A DNA stretch of 64,000 nucleotides from Thalassobaculaceae bacterium. Lineage in GTDB: Bacteria > Pseudomonadota > Alphaproteobacteria > Thalassobaculales > Thalassobaculaceae. Both the position numbers and the translations under genes were made by a program. The notes under the pieces were generated by a model, which worked only from the letters and a program-made list of their open reading frames with translations, ran no database searches and was not told where the DNA came from. The stretch is taken from assembly GCA_029212785.1 (NCBI GenBank), contig JARGOG010000007.1, forward strand, positions 44,049-108,048, written 5' to 3'. Each line of letters starts with the position of its first letter. Position 1 is the stretch's first letter. Shown here one piece after another: positions 44,606 through 54,666 of this stretch.

Positions 44606-46306
44606 ATGGCGAGTGACGGGGACAATCGGCCGACCGGTGCCGAGGCCATGGTGCGCATGCTCGAGGCCCATGGCGTGACGCATATGTTCGGTCTGTGCGG
44701 CGACACCACGCTGCCGTTCTACGACGCGCTCGCCCGGCTCGACCACAACATCCACCACATCCTGACCCGAGACGAGCGTCATGCCGCCTACATGGCTGAT
44801 GGCTATGCCCGCGTGACCGGCAAGCCCGGTGTGTGCGAGGGGCCGTCCGGCGGCGGAGCGACCTACATCCTGCCGGGCCTGGTCGAAGCGAACGAGAGTT
44901 CGGTGCCGATTCTGGCGATCACCACCGACGTGTCGACCACGGCGCGCGGCCGCTATCCGCTGACCGAACTGGATCAGGTCTCGATGATGCGCCCGCTGAC
45001 CAAGTGGAACACGAGCCTGGATGATGCGAGCCGGCTGCCGGCGATGATGCGCACCGCCTTCCGGGCGATGACGACGGGCCGGCCGGGTGCCGTCCACCTT
45101 GCGTTGCCGTTCGATACCCAGAAGGGTTTTGTCGACGCGGGTGAGCTGTGGGCCGACCCGCGCCACCAGACCTATCCGGCCGAGCGCGCCGGTGCCGATC
45201 CGGACGCGATCCGCGAGGCCGCCGCGATCCTGGCCAAGGCGAAGTCGGCCGTCGCGATCTGCGGCGGCGGTCCGGTGATCGCCGGGGCCGAGGCACCGCT
45301 GGCCCGGCTGGCGGAGTTGCTGGATCTGCCGATCGCCACCACCGTATCGGGGCAGGGCGCGATCGCCGAGACCGACCCCCGCGCCCTCGGCGTGGTCGGC
45401 ACCAACGGCGGCGTGCAGTCGACCCGCGACGTCGTGGAGACGGCCGACGTGGTGCTGTTCATCGGCTGCCGCGCCGGCTCGGTGACGACCGAGCGCTGGC
45501 GCTGGCCGTCTACCGACAAGACCATCATCCATATCGACAGCGACCCCATGGTGATCGGCGCCAACTACTCCACCGCCGTGGCGATCTGCGCCGATGCCCG
45601 TCTGGCGCTGGACGCGCTGGTGGCCGAGCTGGAGGGAATGGCCGGTCTTGCGCAGCAGAACGGGACCAAGCGCGCCGCCGGCGCCTGGCGGGGCAAGCTG
45701 GACGCCTATGGGCCGCTGGCGGCGAGCCAGGACCGGCCGATCAAGCCGGAGGTGGTGATCCAGGGGCTGATGGACATTCTCGACGACGACGCGGTGATCG
45801 TTGCCGATCCGGGGACGCCGTGCCCGTATTTCTCCGCGCATTACCGCTGGCGGATTCCGGGCCGGCATTTCATCACCAACCGGGCCCATGGTGCGCTCGG
45901 ATATTCGCTGGCCGCCGCCATGGGCGCTCAGGTCGGTCGCCCGAACTCCCAGGTGCTGTCGGTGATGGGCGACGGATCTTTCGGATTCTGCTGCGGCGAG
46001 TACGAGACGATCGTGCGCAACAAGCTGCCGATCAAATCGGTGGTGTTCTCCAACGCTGTCTATGGCTGGATCAAGGCCGGACAGGATTCAGGGTTCGGGA
46101 AACGCTACTACAATGTCGATTTCAACCGCACCGACCACGCGGCGGTGGCCAGCGCCTTCGGCGTGAAGTCCTGGACCGTCGAGGACCCGGCCGAGTTCAA
46201 GTCCGTCATGAAGCAGGCCCTGGAGCATGACGGCCCGACCCTGGTTGACGTCATCTCCCAGCCGCTGCACGAGGCAGCGGCCCCGGTCTCGGAGTGGATC
46301 GCGTAG
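44606..46306 (+). CDS. Thiamine-diphosphate-dependent enzyme (acetolactate synthase large-subunit-like)
   Basis: A 566-residue enzyme with the three domains of the AHAS/pyruvate decarboxylase superfamily. The activating glutamate is in TRDERHAAYMADGYARVTGK (~residues 54-73). The central Rossmann domain runs ~190-330. The C-terminal cofactor motif is GDGSFGFCCGEYETI ... FSNAVYGW (~455-490), the GDG-N signature. GGAAGGA eight bases before the ATG sets the start. No regulatory small subunit is adjacent, so it is probably not a biosynthetic acetolactate synthase. Oxalyl-CoA, sulfopyruvate or another 2-oxo acid decarboxylase/ligase role is possible; sequence alone does not settle the substrate. 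Confidence 0.85.
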   Translation: MASDGDNRPTGAEAMVRMLEAHGVTHMFGLCGDTTLPFYDALARLDHNIHHILTRDERHAAYMADGYARVTGKPGVCEGPSGGGATYILPGLVEANESSVPILAITTDVSTTARGRYPLTELDQVSMMRPLTKWNTSLDDASRLPAMMRTAFRAMTTGRPGAVHLALPFDTQKGFVDAGELWADPRHQTYPAERAGADPDAIREAAAILAKAKSAVAICGGGPVIAGAEAPLARLAELLDLPIATTVSGQGAIAETDPRALGVVGTNGGVQSTRDVVETADVVLFIGCRAGSVTTERWRWPSTDKTIIHIDSDPMVIGANYSTAVAICADARLALDALVAELEGMAGLAQQNGTKRAAGAWRGKLDAYGPLAASQDRPIKPEVVIQGLMDILDDDAVIVADPGTPCPYFSAHYRWRIPGRHFITNRAHGALGYSLAAAMGAQVGRPNSQVLSVMGDGSFGFCCGEYETIVRNKLPIKSVVFSNAVYGWIKAGQDSGFGKRYYNVDFNRTDHAAVASAFGVKSWTVEDPAEFKSVMKQALEHDGPTLVDVISQPLHEAAAPVSEWIA

Positions 46307-46334
46307 AGGCCGATCCGGCGGCGGACGGTAAAGC

Positions 46335-46366
46335 GAACAGCCCCGGAGTGCGTTCCGGGGCTGTTC
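46335..46366. terminator. Bidirectional terminator between the ThDP enzyme and the chemoreceptor
   Basis: A perfect 13-bp stem, GAACAGCCCCGGA (46335-46347) with TCCGGGGCTGTTC (46354-46366), and a six-base loop. It stands 28 bp after the stop of the plus-strand gene and 27 bp beyond the stop of the facing minus-strand gene, so it can serve both. T-runs are short on either side. Confidence 0.8.
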
Positions 46367-46393
46367 TCGTTCTGCGTCGGGTTCCGGGACGCC

Positions 46394-48487
46394 TTAAAGC
46401 GCCTGCACCGAGCGGATGAATCGACCGACCTCGGTTTCCAGCGTCGACGATTGCTTGTTCAGGTCGCCGGCGGCCGACAGAACCTGCGAGGCGGCGTCGC
46501 CGGTCTGACGGGCGGCATCCGACACCCCGGAGATGTTGCTCGACACCTCGTTCGTTCCGCGGGACGCCTCGGTGACGTTGCGGGCGATCTCCTGGGTGGC
46601 GGCGGTCTGCTCCTCGACCGCGGCGGCGATCACGGTGGCGATCTGGTTGATCTCGCCGATGACCTTCACGATCTCCTGGATCTCGCTGACGGAGCTCTGG
46701 GTCGCCGTCTGCATCTCCTCGATGCGGCCGCTGATCTCCTGGGTGGCGCTGGCTGTCTGAGTGGCCAGAGCCTTCACCTCCGACGCCACGACCGCGAAGC
46801 CGCGGCCGGCCTCACCGGCCCGGGCCGCCTCGATGGTCGCGTTCAGCGCCAGCAGGTTGGTTTGCTCCGCGATGTCCTGAATGAGGCGCACAACGTCGCC
46901 GATCGCCTGACTGGAGACCTCCAGTCCCTGCACCGTCTCGTTGGTCTTGGACGCCGCATCCACGGCCCGTCCGGCGATCTGCGTCGCCTGCTCAAGTTCG
47001 CGCCCGATCTCGGCGATCGAGCTGGTCAGCTCTTCCGCGGCGGCGGCGGCGCTTTCGACGTTGCTGGAGGCCATGCTCGAGGCCCGCACGACCGTCGAGG
47101 ACTGGGACTCGGTCCGCTCGGCGGTTTCGGTCATGGACTGAGCCGAGGCCTGCATCTCGGTGGCCGAGGAGGCGAGGCGCTTGATCAGGTCCGCCACCAT
47201 CTTCTCGAAGCCGGCGATGATCTCCTGCAGCGCCTGCGCCCGTTTCAGCTTGGACTCGTCCTCCACCTTGGCTGCCGCGTCGGTTTCGCGCTGGCGCAGC
47301 AGCGCCTGCTTGAAGGTCTCGAGGGTTCCGGCCATGCCACCGATCTCGTCATGGCGGTCGAGATAGGGCACGTCCGCATCCAGATCGCCGGCCGACACCT
47401 GACGCATGGTGGAGGTGATGCGCTGGATCGGGCCGGACACCCGACGGCGGATGAGCCGCACGCTGACGATCCCCAGCACCACCAGGCCGAGCAACAGAGC
47501 GCCGGAAAGATAGACGACCACCCAGTTCGAAGCGGCCTGGTCGTTGGCGTAGCGGATGGTGAGGTCCAGGGCGGTCATGCAGATCGCCACGAGGTCGTTG
47601 AGGACCCGGCCGTTCAGCGCCTCCCAGGCTTCCCGGTCGACAGACCCGGCCTTACCTTCATTGACGGCAGCCTCGACGGCTTCGCGCTTCTGCGGATACT
47701 CCGTCGTCACGCTTCGGGTCGCCTGGGCCAGCGCGTCCTTCAGCTCCGGGGCGATACGAGGGTGTGCCAGAAGGTCCGTGACCTGCTGCCAGCCGGCTCC
47801 GGCCTTGCCGCGCAACTGGTAGATCTTGGCCCGGGCGGCATCGGTGAACGTGCCTTCGCCGACGGACGCTTGGATGGCGGTCGCCTCGAGCCCGGAGGCG
47901 TCACGGGTCAGATAGGCGGCGTCCTTGATGGAGACCAGTTCGGCGATCTTCGGGTCGACCATGCGCATGTCGGCGCCGAGTTCGCTGGAAATGGTCTCGA
48001 ACTGGTTGATGATGCTGGTCGCGGCCTTCTTCCAGTCCTCGGCCAGGGTCTTGGGGCGGTCGGCCAGCGGTGCCTTCAGCGCGGCGTCGACCTGCTTGCG
48101 CAGCGCTTCGATCTTCTCCAGGTCGCCGGCGAGAGTGGCATCGTCCACCGATTTGGCGCAGGTGATCGCGGCGCAGAGTTCGATCAGTTTCCTGGTCGCG
48201 GGCAGGGAGCCGTTGCGCACGTCATCGACCGAGGCAAGGAAAGAGGTGCTCGCCAGGTCGGCCGACTTCAGCATATTGACGATCGGTCCCCGCTCGCGGC
48301 GGGTATTCTGCAATGCGACGAATGTATGATTGAGGGCTTCGGCGGCCTGAACCACCTTGCCGGACTGATGGGCATCCAGCACAGCAACGGTCATTGTTCG
48401 GATGCCGAAGCCGGCGACGATGACGAGGAGCGCGCCGTAGAGGCACATCAACAAAGTCGAGATGCGTGCATTTTTAAATAAATCCAC
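46394..48487 (-). CDS. Methyl-accepting chemotaxis protein with large periplasmic domain
   Basis: A 697-residue receptor from a GTG at 48487, with GGGAG upstream; the longer frame from 48592 adds non-domain sequence. Membrane helices at ~11-32 and ~320-343 flank a large helical periplasmic domain. Its [13 protein letters not shown] segment (~56-68) resembles nitrate/nitrite-sensing (NIT) domains. HAMP (~343-398) and a signalling domain (~430-695) with the tip [18 protein letters not shown] follow. An ATG at 48448 is an alternative start. The 270 bp upstream (48488-48757) are AT-rich and contain no supportable gene. Confidence 0.93.
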   Translation of the reverse strand: MDLFKNARISTLLMCLYGALLVIVAGFGIRTMTVAVLDAHQSGKVVQAAEALNHTFVALQNTRRERGPIVNMLKSADLASTSFLASVDDVRNGSLPATRKLIELCAAITCAKSVDDATLAGDLEKIEALRKQVDAALKAPLADRPKTLAEDWKKAATSIINQFETISSELGADMRMVDPKIAELVSIKDAAYLTRDASGLEATAIQASVGEGTFTDAARAKIYQLRGKAGAGWQQVTDLLAHPRIAPELKDALAQATRSVTTEYPQKREAVEAAVNEGKAGSVDREAWEALNGRVLNDLVAICMTALDLTIRYANDQAASNWVVVYLSGALLLGLVVLGIVSVRLIRRRVSGPIQRITSTMRQVSAGDLDADVPYLDRHDEIGGMAGTLETFKQALLRQRETDAAAKVEDESKLKRAQALQEIIAGFEKMVADLIKRLASSATEMQASAQSMTETAERTESQSSTVVRASSMASSNVESAAAAAEELTSSIAEIGRELEQATQIAGRAVDAASKTNETVQGLEVSSQAIGDVVRLIQDIAEQTNLLALNATIEAARAGEAGRGFAVVASEVKALATQTASATQEISGRIEEMQTATQSSVSEIQEIVKVIGEINQIATVIAAAVEEQTAATQEIARNVTEASRGTNEVSSNISGVSDAARQTGDAASQVLSAAGDLNKQSSTLETEVGRFIRSVQAL

Positions 48488-48757
48488 GTCATGTACTCCC
48501 AAGGGGTCGGTCTTCCGAGTGCATGGCTGTAGGCGCCAGGAAGATGAGGAGTGCTTGTTTATGTCTACGAATGTTAATTTTTTCTTATTCAACTAATTTC
48601 TATTTCCAGCATCTCACTTTGTTCATGAAATACAACCGGCACCCCGCAAGCAGAAGAAAGGGTTCGTTGCCGATTTCGTCAGCAAGTTTGCCGTGGAGTG
48701 ACTGTGTGTTTATGGATTTATAAATACTCGTTGACGCTTTTTTATGCCTGCCGGAGT

Positions 48758-49258
48758 TCAATCCAGCGCGAGCTTCATGCCGACATGGGAGGGGGTGAAA
48801 CCGAGCGCCTCGTAGAACCGGCGGGCGTCCTCCCGGCGCGTGTCCGTGGTGAGCTGCACGAGACCACAGCCGGCGTTTCGCGCCCGATCCATGGCGTCGC
48901 GCATCATTGTCTTGCCGAGACCGAGGCCCCGGGCGGACGAGGCAATCCGCACCCCTTCGACATTGGCGCGGGTCATGCCCTCCCGGCTGATGCCGGCGAT
49001 CAACGTGACCTGCAGGCAGCCGATGACGGTTCCGGCACGTTCGGCGACGAGATAGACGTTGCCGCCTTGCGCGGCCATGGCGTGATGGGCATCGATATAG
49101 GCCTGAGGCAGGGGGTCCTCCAGGCGCTCGCGTGTCTTGCCGAGCGGGTCATCGACCAGAAGTGCGATAATCGCCCCGAGGTCGGCCTCGACGGCGGGCC
49201 GGATCGTCACACCGTTCTCATAGGATCTGGTTTCGGCCAGGATATCGTCGCCGGTCAT
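48758..49258 (-). CDS. GNAT family N-acetyltransferase
   Basis: A 166-residue GNAT domain. The acetyl-CoA loop is VRIASSARGLGLGKTMM (RxxGxG at about 110-120), and the C-terminal substrate strand ends ARRFYEALGFTPSHVGMKL. The ATG at 49258 overlaps the rsmA stop by four bases (ATGA), so the gene is the last of the lpt-surA-pdxA-rsmA transcript. The acetyl acceptor is unknown. Confidence 0.92.
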   Translation of the reverse strand: MTGDDILAETRSYENGVTIRPAVEADLGAIIALLVDDPLGKTRERLEDPLPQAYIDAHHAMAAQGGNVYLVAERAGTVIGCLQVTLIAGISREGMTRANVEGVRIASSARGLGLGKTMMRDAMDRARNAGCGLVQLTTDTRREDARRFYEALGFTPSHVGMKLALD

Positions 49259-50136
49259 GGCGTACCGCTCTCCTCCGGTTTCATTTCGGTAAGGGCATTG
49301 GCCAGCCGGCAGAAGTCCTCCACCGACAATCTCTCCGGACGTTCGGTCGGGTCCAGGCCGGCCGCCTGGATGAGGGCGTCGCCGCCAAGGCGCTTCAGGC
49401 TTTGACGCAACATCTTGCGCCGCTGAGAGAAGGCGGCTTCGGTGATGGTTTCGAGTGCCTTGCGGTCGGCCGGAGCCAGCGGCTCGGCGCGCGGGGTGAG
49501 CCGGACGACACTCGACCAGATTTTCGGTGCCGGGGTGAAGGCGGTCGGCGGCACGTCCATGACCTTGCGCGCCTCGCACAGCCAGGTCACCAGAACCGTA
49601 AGCCGTCCGTATGCATCGGCGCCGGGTGCGGCGGTCAGGCGGTCGGCGACCTCGCGCTGAAACATCAAGGTCAGGGACTCGAACGCCTCTGGCGTGCGCA
49701 GCCAAACCAGCAGCAGGCGGGTGCCGACATTATAGGGCAGGTTGGCGACGATCCGGCGCGGCGCGGTACCGGTGGTCGTCAGGTCGACCTTCAGCGCGTC
49801 GTCCTCGATCAGCGTCAGCGTGCCCGCGGCGGCCTCGATCAGTGGAGCGAGGACCTCGGCGGCGCGGGGATCGCGCTCGATCGCCACCAAATGCGCCGCG
49901 CCCTCGAGCAGCAGACCTCGGGTGAGGCCTCCCGGGCCGGGGCCGACCTCGATCGTCGTGCCGGTTGAGAGATCGCCGGCCGACCGGGCGATCCGCCGGG
50001 TCAGATTGAGGTCGAGCAGGAAGTTCTGGCCAAGCGATTTGCGGGCCGACATGCCGGCGGCGGCGATCGCCTCGCGCAAGGGCGGCAGGGCGGCGACCCG
50101 GGTGGCGACCTCCCCGGCCGGCGGCGGGCCGCTCAT
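49255..50136 (-). CDS. rsmA: 16S rRNA (adenine1518-N6/adenine1519-N6)-dimethyltransferase
   Basis: A 293-residue KsgA/RsmA enzyme that dimethylates two adjacent adenines in helix 45 of 16S rRNA during late 30S assembly. Motif I is IEVGPGPGGLT (~60-70), the acidic SAM-binding residue follows in AIERDPRA, and the catalytic NLPY motif is at ~132-135. It is in the classical surA-pdxA-rsmA order with four-base overlaps on both sides. Confidence 0.97.
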   Translation of the reverse strand: MSGPPPAGEVATRVAALPPLREAIAAAGMSARKSLGQNFLLDLNLTRRIARSAGDLSTGTTIEVGPGPGGLTRGLLLEGAAHLVAIERDPRAAEVLAPLIEAAAGTLTLIEDDALKVDLTTTGTAPRRIVANLPYNVGTRLLLVWLRTPEAFESLTLMFQREVADRLTAAPGADAYGRLTVLVTWLCEARKVMDVPPTAFTPAPKIWSSVVRLTPRAEPLAPADRKALETITEAAFSQRRKMLRQSLKRLGGDALIQAAGLDPTERPERLSVEDFCRLANALTEMKPEESGTP

Positions 50137-51137
50137 GACGCGGCAGCGCGGCGACGGGCCATGGCGTCAGCCATCTCCACCGCCGCTTTCAGACTGTCGA
50201 TCCGAGCCCTGCCGGTACCGGCAAGGTCCAGTGCCGTTCCGTGATCGGGCGAGGTGCGCACGAAGGGCAGGCCGAGGGTCACATTCACTCCGCCCCAGAA
50301 ATCGAGCGTCTTCAGCGGCACCAGAACCTGATCGTGATACATGCCGAGCACGACGTCGTAGGTGGTGCGCGCCTCGGCATGGAACAGCGTGTCGGCCGGC
50401 AGGGGGCCGCGGGCATCGATACCTTCCGCCCTCAGCGTCGCGACCGCCGGGGCGATGACGTCGCCGTCCTCACGCCCGAGCGCGCCACCTTCTCCGGCAT
50501 GGGGGTTCAGGCCGGCCAGCGCCAGGCGCGGATTGGCGATGCCGAAATCGCGACGCATCGCGGCGGCGGTGATCCGGGCTGTCGTCAGGATAAGCTCCGT
50601 GGTCAGGCGGCGCGGCACCTCGGCCAGCGGAATGTGGATCGTCACCGGCACGACCTTCAGGTCCGGCGCGGCGAGCAGCATCACCGACACGGTGTCGGGG
50701 CCGGCCAGGGCAGCGAGGTACTCGGTGTGGCCGGGATAGTCGAATCCAGCCCGATACAGGGTTTCTTTCTGGATCGGGTTGGTGACCAGGGCCGCCGCAT
50801 CGCCGGCCCGCACCAGGGCAACCGCGCGGGTAATGGCATCGACCGTCGCCGGTCCGTTGGCGGGATCCGGGCGCCCGGGAACGCTGTCGACGGCGAAACC
50901 ATGTGCCAGCACCGGGAAGGCGGAGGAGAACGCTGGGCGAGCCTCGGCCGGCGTGTCGATGACCGCGATGTCGGCGGCGATGCCGATCTGCTGAGCGCGG
51001 GCGCGAACCCGCGCCGGATCGTCGATCAGGAAGAAGGGCGGGGTATCCGGGCCGCGGACCGCCCATAGGCCGAGCGTCAGATCGAGACCCACTCCGGCAG
51101 GCTCTCCCGGCGTGACGGCGAGCGGTTTGTCAGACAC
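50133..51137 (-). CDS. pdxA: 4-hydroxythreonine-4-phosphate dehydrogenase
   Basis: A 334-residue PdxA for pyridoxal-phosphate synthesis (the DXP-dependent route). The N-terminus VTPGEPAGVG, the metal/substrate histidines in NPHAGEGGALGRED and in MYHDQVLVPLK, and the end RTSPDHGTALDLAGTG are all present. It overlaps surA by eight bases and rsmA by four, so expression is coupled to both. Confidence 0.96.
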   Translation of the reverse strand: MSDKPLAVTPGEPAGVGLDLTLGLWAVRGPDTPPFFLIDDPARVRARAQQIGIAADIAVIDTPAEARPAFSSAFPVLAHGFAVDSVPGRPDPANGPATVDAITRAVALVRAGDAAALVTNPIQKETLYRAGFDYPGHTEYLAALAGPDTVSVMLLAAPDLKVVPVTIHIPLAEVPRRLTTELILTTARITAAAMRRDFGIANPRLALAGLNPHAGEGGALGREDGDVIAPAVATLRAEGIDARGPLPADTLFHAEARTTYDVVLGMYHDQVLVPLKTLDFWGGVNVTLGLPFVRTSPDHGTALDLAGTGRARIDSLKAAVEMADAMARRRAAAS

Positions 51138-52419
51138 GGGTTTCGACGAACGCCGCCTGGCGCATGTCGCGCAGATAGCGCTGGGCCAAAACCTCGAACC
51201 GCTGGTTCTCGAGTTGGCGGCGGATCTGTGCCGCGTCTGGCAGGTTGGCCTCTGGATCGCTGCGTTCGCAGACCATGACCGCCATGACGCCGTTGGGCAG
51301 GTCGATGGGGGCCGTTTTCTGACCGACCTGGAGATCGCTCACCTGGACACGCAGGTTCTCCGGCAGTTCGGCAAGCTTGGATTTGCCGAGATCCGGTGCC
51401 ACCGGCGAGCCGGCGGCCTTGGCCAGCGTCGCCAGATCGTCGCAGCTCGCCGCCTGCTCTGTGACGGCGCGCACCGCATCGCTCTGGGTCTTGCGCTGAT
51501 CTGCATCATCGCTCGGTCGGACCGGCAGGAAAATCTGGCTCAGCCGGATCTCCGCCTCCGCCGGGTCGGGTTTCGCCAGAATCCGCGAATCCGAGACCTG
51601 CATGATGTGGTAGCCGACGATGGTGCGGATCGGATCCGAGAACTCTCCCGTGGAAAGTTTGTCGACGGCGTCGGCGAGTTCCGGCGAGAGCTGATCCGCC
51701 AGGACCCATCCGATATCGCCACCGACATTGGCGTTCGCCGCCTGGGAGAACTGCCGGGCGATGGACTGGAAGGATGCGCCACCGCGTAACTGGGCGACCA
51801 GTCGGTCGGCGAGCTGAATCACGTCGTTCTCCCGAGTGGGATCCTCCACGGTCAGCAGGATCTCCGACACCCGCTTCTGTTCCTTGCCGACCTGTTCGGC
51901 GAGGCGGGCCCTGGTCTCCTCGACCTCTTCGGCGCTGATCTCGACCTGGCCCGAGAAGCGGCGCTGGACCAGCTTGGACCACAGCAGGTTGGCCCGGAGC
52001 TGGCGATCCACGGTCGCGGCTTCGATTCCGAGTTTGGTGACGAAATCGTCGAACTGGCCGGGGCGCAGTCCGTTGCGCGCCTCCAGGTCGCTGCGCGCTC
52101 GATCCATCTCGCTGTCGCTGATGGCGACGTTGAGGCGCGCGGCTTCCTGCAACTGCAACTGCTCGTCGATCAGAGTGCGGAGCACCTGTGGTGCCAGTCG
52201 ACGGGCCGTCTCGGCATTGCGCGGCAGGCGCGAGGTGATGATCACCATTTCGATGCGATTACGCAGATCGCGCATCGTGATGATCTCGTCGTTCACGACG
52301 GCGGCGATCCGCTGCGTCTGTGGCTGCGCGTATGCCGCCGGCGATATGGCGAGGGTCAGCGCGCCGGTGCTCAGCGAGAACAGGGCGGCAAGGAACAGCG
52401 GGGCGAGGCGTCTCGGCAT
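51130..52419 (-). CDS. surA: Periplasmic chaperone/peptidyl-prolyl isomerase SurA
   Basis: A 429-residue SurA-type protein with a signal peptide (1-31, cleavage after AYA). A SurA_N chaperone domain (~33-160, NDEIITMRDLRNRIEM ... LRTLIDEQLQLQEA) is followed by a parvulin domain (~175-280) and a second parvulin-like region (~285-390). It helps outer-membrane proteins such as LptD fold, and its gene lies just after lptD, with an 87-bp gap. Confidence 0.94.
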   Translation of the reverse strand: MPRRLAPLFLAALFSLSTGALTLAISPAAYAQPQTQRIAAVVNDEIITMRDLRNRIEMVIITSRLPRNAETARRLAPQVLRTLIDEQLQLQEAARLNVAISDSEMDRARSDLEARNGLRPGQFDDFVTKLGIEAATVDRQLRANLLWSKLVQRRFSGQVEISAEEVEETRARLAEQVGKEQKRVSEILLTVEDPTRENDVIQLADRLVAQLRGGASFQSIARQFSQAANANVGGDIGWVLADQLSPELADAVDKLSTGEFSDPIRTIVGYHIMQVSDSRILAKPDPAEAEIRLSQIFLPVRPSDDADQRKTQSDAVRAVTEQAASCDDLATLAKAAGSPVAPDLGKSKLAELPENLRVQVSDLQVGQKTAPIDLPNGVMAVMVCERSDPEANLPDAAQIRRQLENQRFEVLAQRYLRDMRQAAFVETRV

Positions 52420-52506
52420 CTGATCTGCATACTCGTGCGGGCGAAAGGCGGCGAAGGATATCAGTCTTGCGTGGCGTCCACCAACGCGCAGGCGGTCCGC
52501 GCGGTG

Positions 52507-54666
52507 TTATTTGCTCTCGACCCCGCCCAGATGCGTCAGCACCAGCCGGAACATCACCCGATCATCGGGCTCGATGTCCTCGTCGCTGATATTCGAGCGC
52601 TCGAAGTCGATGCCGAACAGGACGCATTCATCGGTATAGGTAAAGCCCAGACGGCCACGCAGCAACCGGCTGTGGTCCTGCGACAGGTCGTGAGTAAGAT
52701 TGCCGGCGATCCGCCAGTGGTCGGTGACGGCGACGCCGCCATAGAGGTCGAGCTGCTCGCGGTCGCCGGTGAGGTCGCTGTTGGCCGTCTCGTCCAGGGT
52801 CACGTAGCCGCCGCCGACATAGAAGCGGCTGACTGCATACTGGGCCCCGATCTCATTGCGGTTCAGGGTCGCGTCTTCCGGGTCGAGGCGGAAGCGATAG
52901 GTGAAGGTGAGCGGTCCCTGGGGGCGCACCGAAAGGGCGCCGACAATGTCGGACAGGGTGTCCTCGAGACCGGAGCCGTCCTCGAACGATCCGTTGCCAT
53001 AGAAGCGATAGCTCTGGCCGATCAGCATCTCTGTCGAGCCACCGCTGTCGCCGTAGACGCCGGCGCGCATCCCGTAGTTCACGTGGCTGCCGCTGGTGAC
53101 ACGGTCGACGCCCTCGTACCGGTTCAGACGGAACAGATTGGTTTCGTCGAACTCGAAGGAGCGGCTGTCTTCGTTGGGAATTTCATCCGGGTTGCTGCCG
53201 CGCGGGCCGAGAACCACGCCGACGATGGGCTCGAGCACCTGGGTGGTGTTGCGACCGCGTCGACCCAGCGGATACTGCCATTTGAGGCCAAGCTGGGGAA
53301 ATACCCGTCCATTGGTCTCGGACTCGCCGGTGGACAGCGCACTGGCATCGGTCGCGTAGTAGGCATCGGTCTGCAGGCGGGCGTTGAGGGTGTAGATCTC
53401 GCCGGCATCGGAAGTGTAGGGGAGCTCCCATCCGGAGACCGCCGAGGCGCGCCGACTGTCGTCGCCGGTATCGCGGGTAAGCGCGAGCAGACTGGCGTCG
53501 AGGCTGGTGCGCCCACCGAAACGTCCGGGCTCGCCGACATGATTGTATTCGGCCAGGGGCAGGACGACCGGCGTGTCGTCGGGGTCGCTGCTCGCCCGCA
53601 GATCCTGGAATTTGTAGGCCGCTACCGAGCCGTAGTTCCGGCCGCGGAAGCCCTCGGTGTAAAGCCGACTGGTCAGAACGTCCGGACCGCCGATGTTATA
53701 GCGCCGCAGATAGGTGCGTTGGCTCGACTGCTCGAAGTCGAAGCCGCCCCGCCAGGTTTGGTTCAGACTGAACTTGCCCTCCCAGTCTGCATGTCCTTCG
53801 AAGCCGTAGTCGTCGGAATCCTCGTCGTCGGTGGATTGCTCCACGAAAGCCAGGGAGTTCTTCAGATTGATCTCCCCCTTCGAGAACCTCTGGCGGTACT
53901 CCGTCAACACCATTGTTCCGGCGCTGCTGAACATCCGCGGTTCGACCACCAGGTCACTCGACTCGTCGATGACCTGATAGTAGGGCTGACCGAAGATCAC
54001 CCCCAGTTCCCCGGACACCCCCATGGTCGGCGCCAGCAGACCGGAGCGACGATCGACAGTCGGGTCCGGGTGTCGGAGATAGGGCGTATAGGCGACCGGA
54101 AAACCGTAGAATTCCAATGTGGCGTCCTTGTAGATGATGTCCTTGGACACCTCGTCATGCACCACACGGACCGCCTTGATCTGCCAGAGCGGCGGTTCGG
54201 TCGGGTCCTCCTTGCAGAGATCGCAGGGCGAGAACACCGCTTTGTCCAGAACCTTGCGCTGGTCGGTGGTGCGCCGGCCCTGGAGGGCGGCAAGGCGAGA
54301 ACCATCGGTCAGCAGGGCTCGGAAGTTCTTGATCGTGCCGGTCTTCATCTGATCGTTCAGTTCGGCATAGTCGCTGAACAGGACCTCGCCCGAGGGCTCC
54401 ATCAGGGAGACATTGCCCGTGGCGATGACCGTATCGGCCTTGCGGTTGTAGCTGACGATGTCGGCGATCAGGACCCGGGGTCCCTGGCTGAGTTCGACAT
54501 TGCCCCGCGCGGTCACGATGCCGAGCGACTCGTCATAGACAACCTCGTCGGCAACCAGCAGGACCGGAGTATCCTCGACGTTCACGTCCTGAGCGACGGC
54601 CGGCGCCGTCATGGTCAGAGCCAGCACGAGCAGCAGGATGGCGACTATGAGAGGGGTGCGGGTCAT
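52507..54666 (-). CDS. lptD: LPS-assembly protein LptD
   Basis: A 719-residue outer-membrane protein that inserts LPS in the outer leaflet. The ATG at 54666 gives a clear signal peptide (to AVAQ near residue 25) and overlaps the lptG stop by four bases. The N-terminal OstA-like beta-jellyroll (~28-180) is followed by the large beta-barrel. Cysteines occur in SPCDLCKED (~150) and near the C-terminus (DECVLFGIDF), as expected for the disulfides that join the jellyroll and barrel. The C-terminal region lacks a terminal Phe, ending GGVESK. Confidence 0.95.
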   Translation of the reverse strand: MTRTPLIVAILLLVLALTMTAPAVAQDVNVEDTPVLLVADEVVYDESLGIVTARGNVELSQGPRVLIADIVSYNRKADTVIATGNVSLMEPSGEVLFSDYAELNDQMKTGTIKNFRALLTDGSRLAALQGRRTTDQRKVLDKAVFSPCDLCKEDPTEPPLWQIKAVRVVHDEVSKDIIYKDATLEFYGFPVAYTPYLRHPDPTVDRRSGLLAPTMGVSGELGVIFGQPYYQVIDESSDLVVEPRMFSSAGTMVLTEYRQRFSKGEINLKNSLAFVEQSTDDEDSDDYGFEGHADWEGKFSLNQTWRGGFDFEQSSQRTYLRRYNIGGPDVLTSRLYTEGFRGRNYGSVAAYKFQDLRASSDPDDTPVVLPLAEYNHVGEPGRFGGRTSLDASLLALTRDTGDDSRRASAVSGWELPYTSDAGEIYTLNARLQTDAYYATDASALSTGESETNGRVFPQLGLKWQYPLGRRGRNTTQVLEPIVGVVLGPRGSNPDEIPNEDSRSFEFDETNLFRLNRYEGVDRVTSGSHVNYGMRAGVYGDSGGSTEMLIGQSYRFYGNGSFEDGSGLEDTLSDIVGALSVRPQGPLTFTYRFRLDPEDATLNRNEIGAQYAVSRFYVGGGYVTLDETANSDLTGDREQLDLYGGVAVTDHWRIAGNLTHDLSQDHSRLLRGRLGFTYTDECVLFGIDFERSNISDEDIEPDDRVMFRLVLTHLGGVESK

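Noticed and set aside
46451..48481. 676-codon plus-strand frame opposite the chemoreceptor
   Set aside because: It is rich in Gly/Arg/Leu/His with no fold signal, and is a shadow of the minus-strand receptor.
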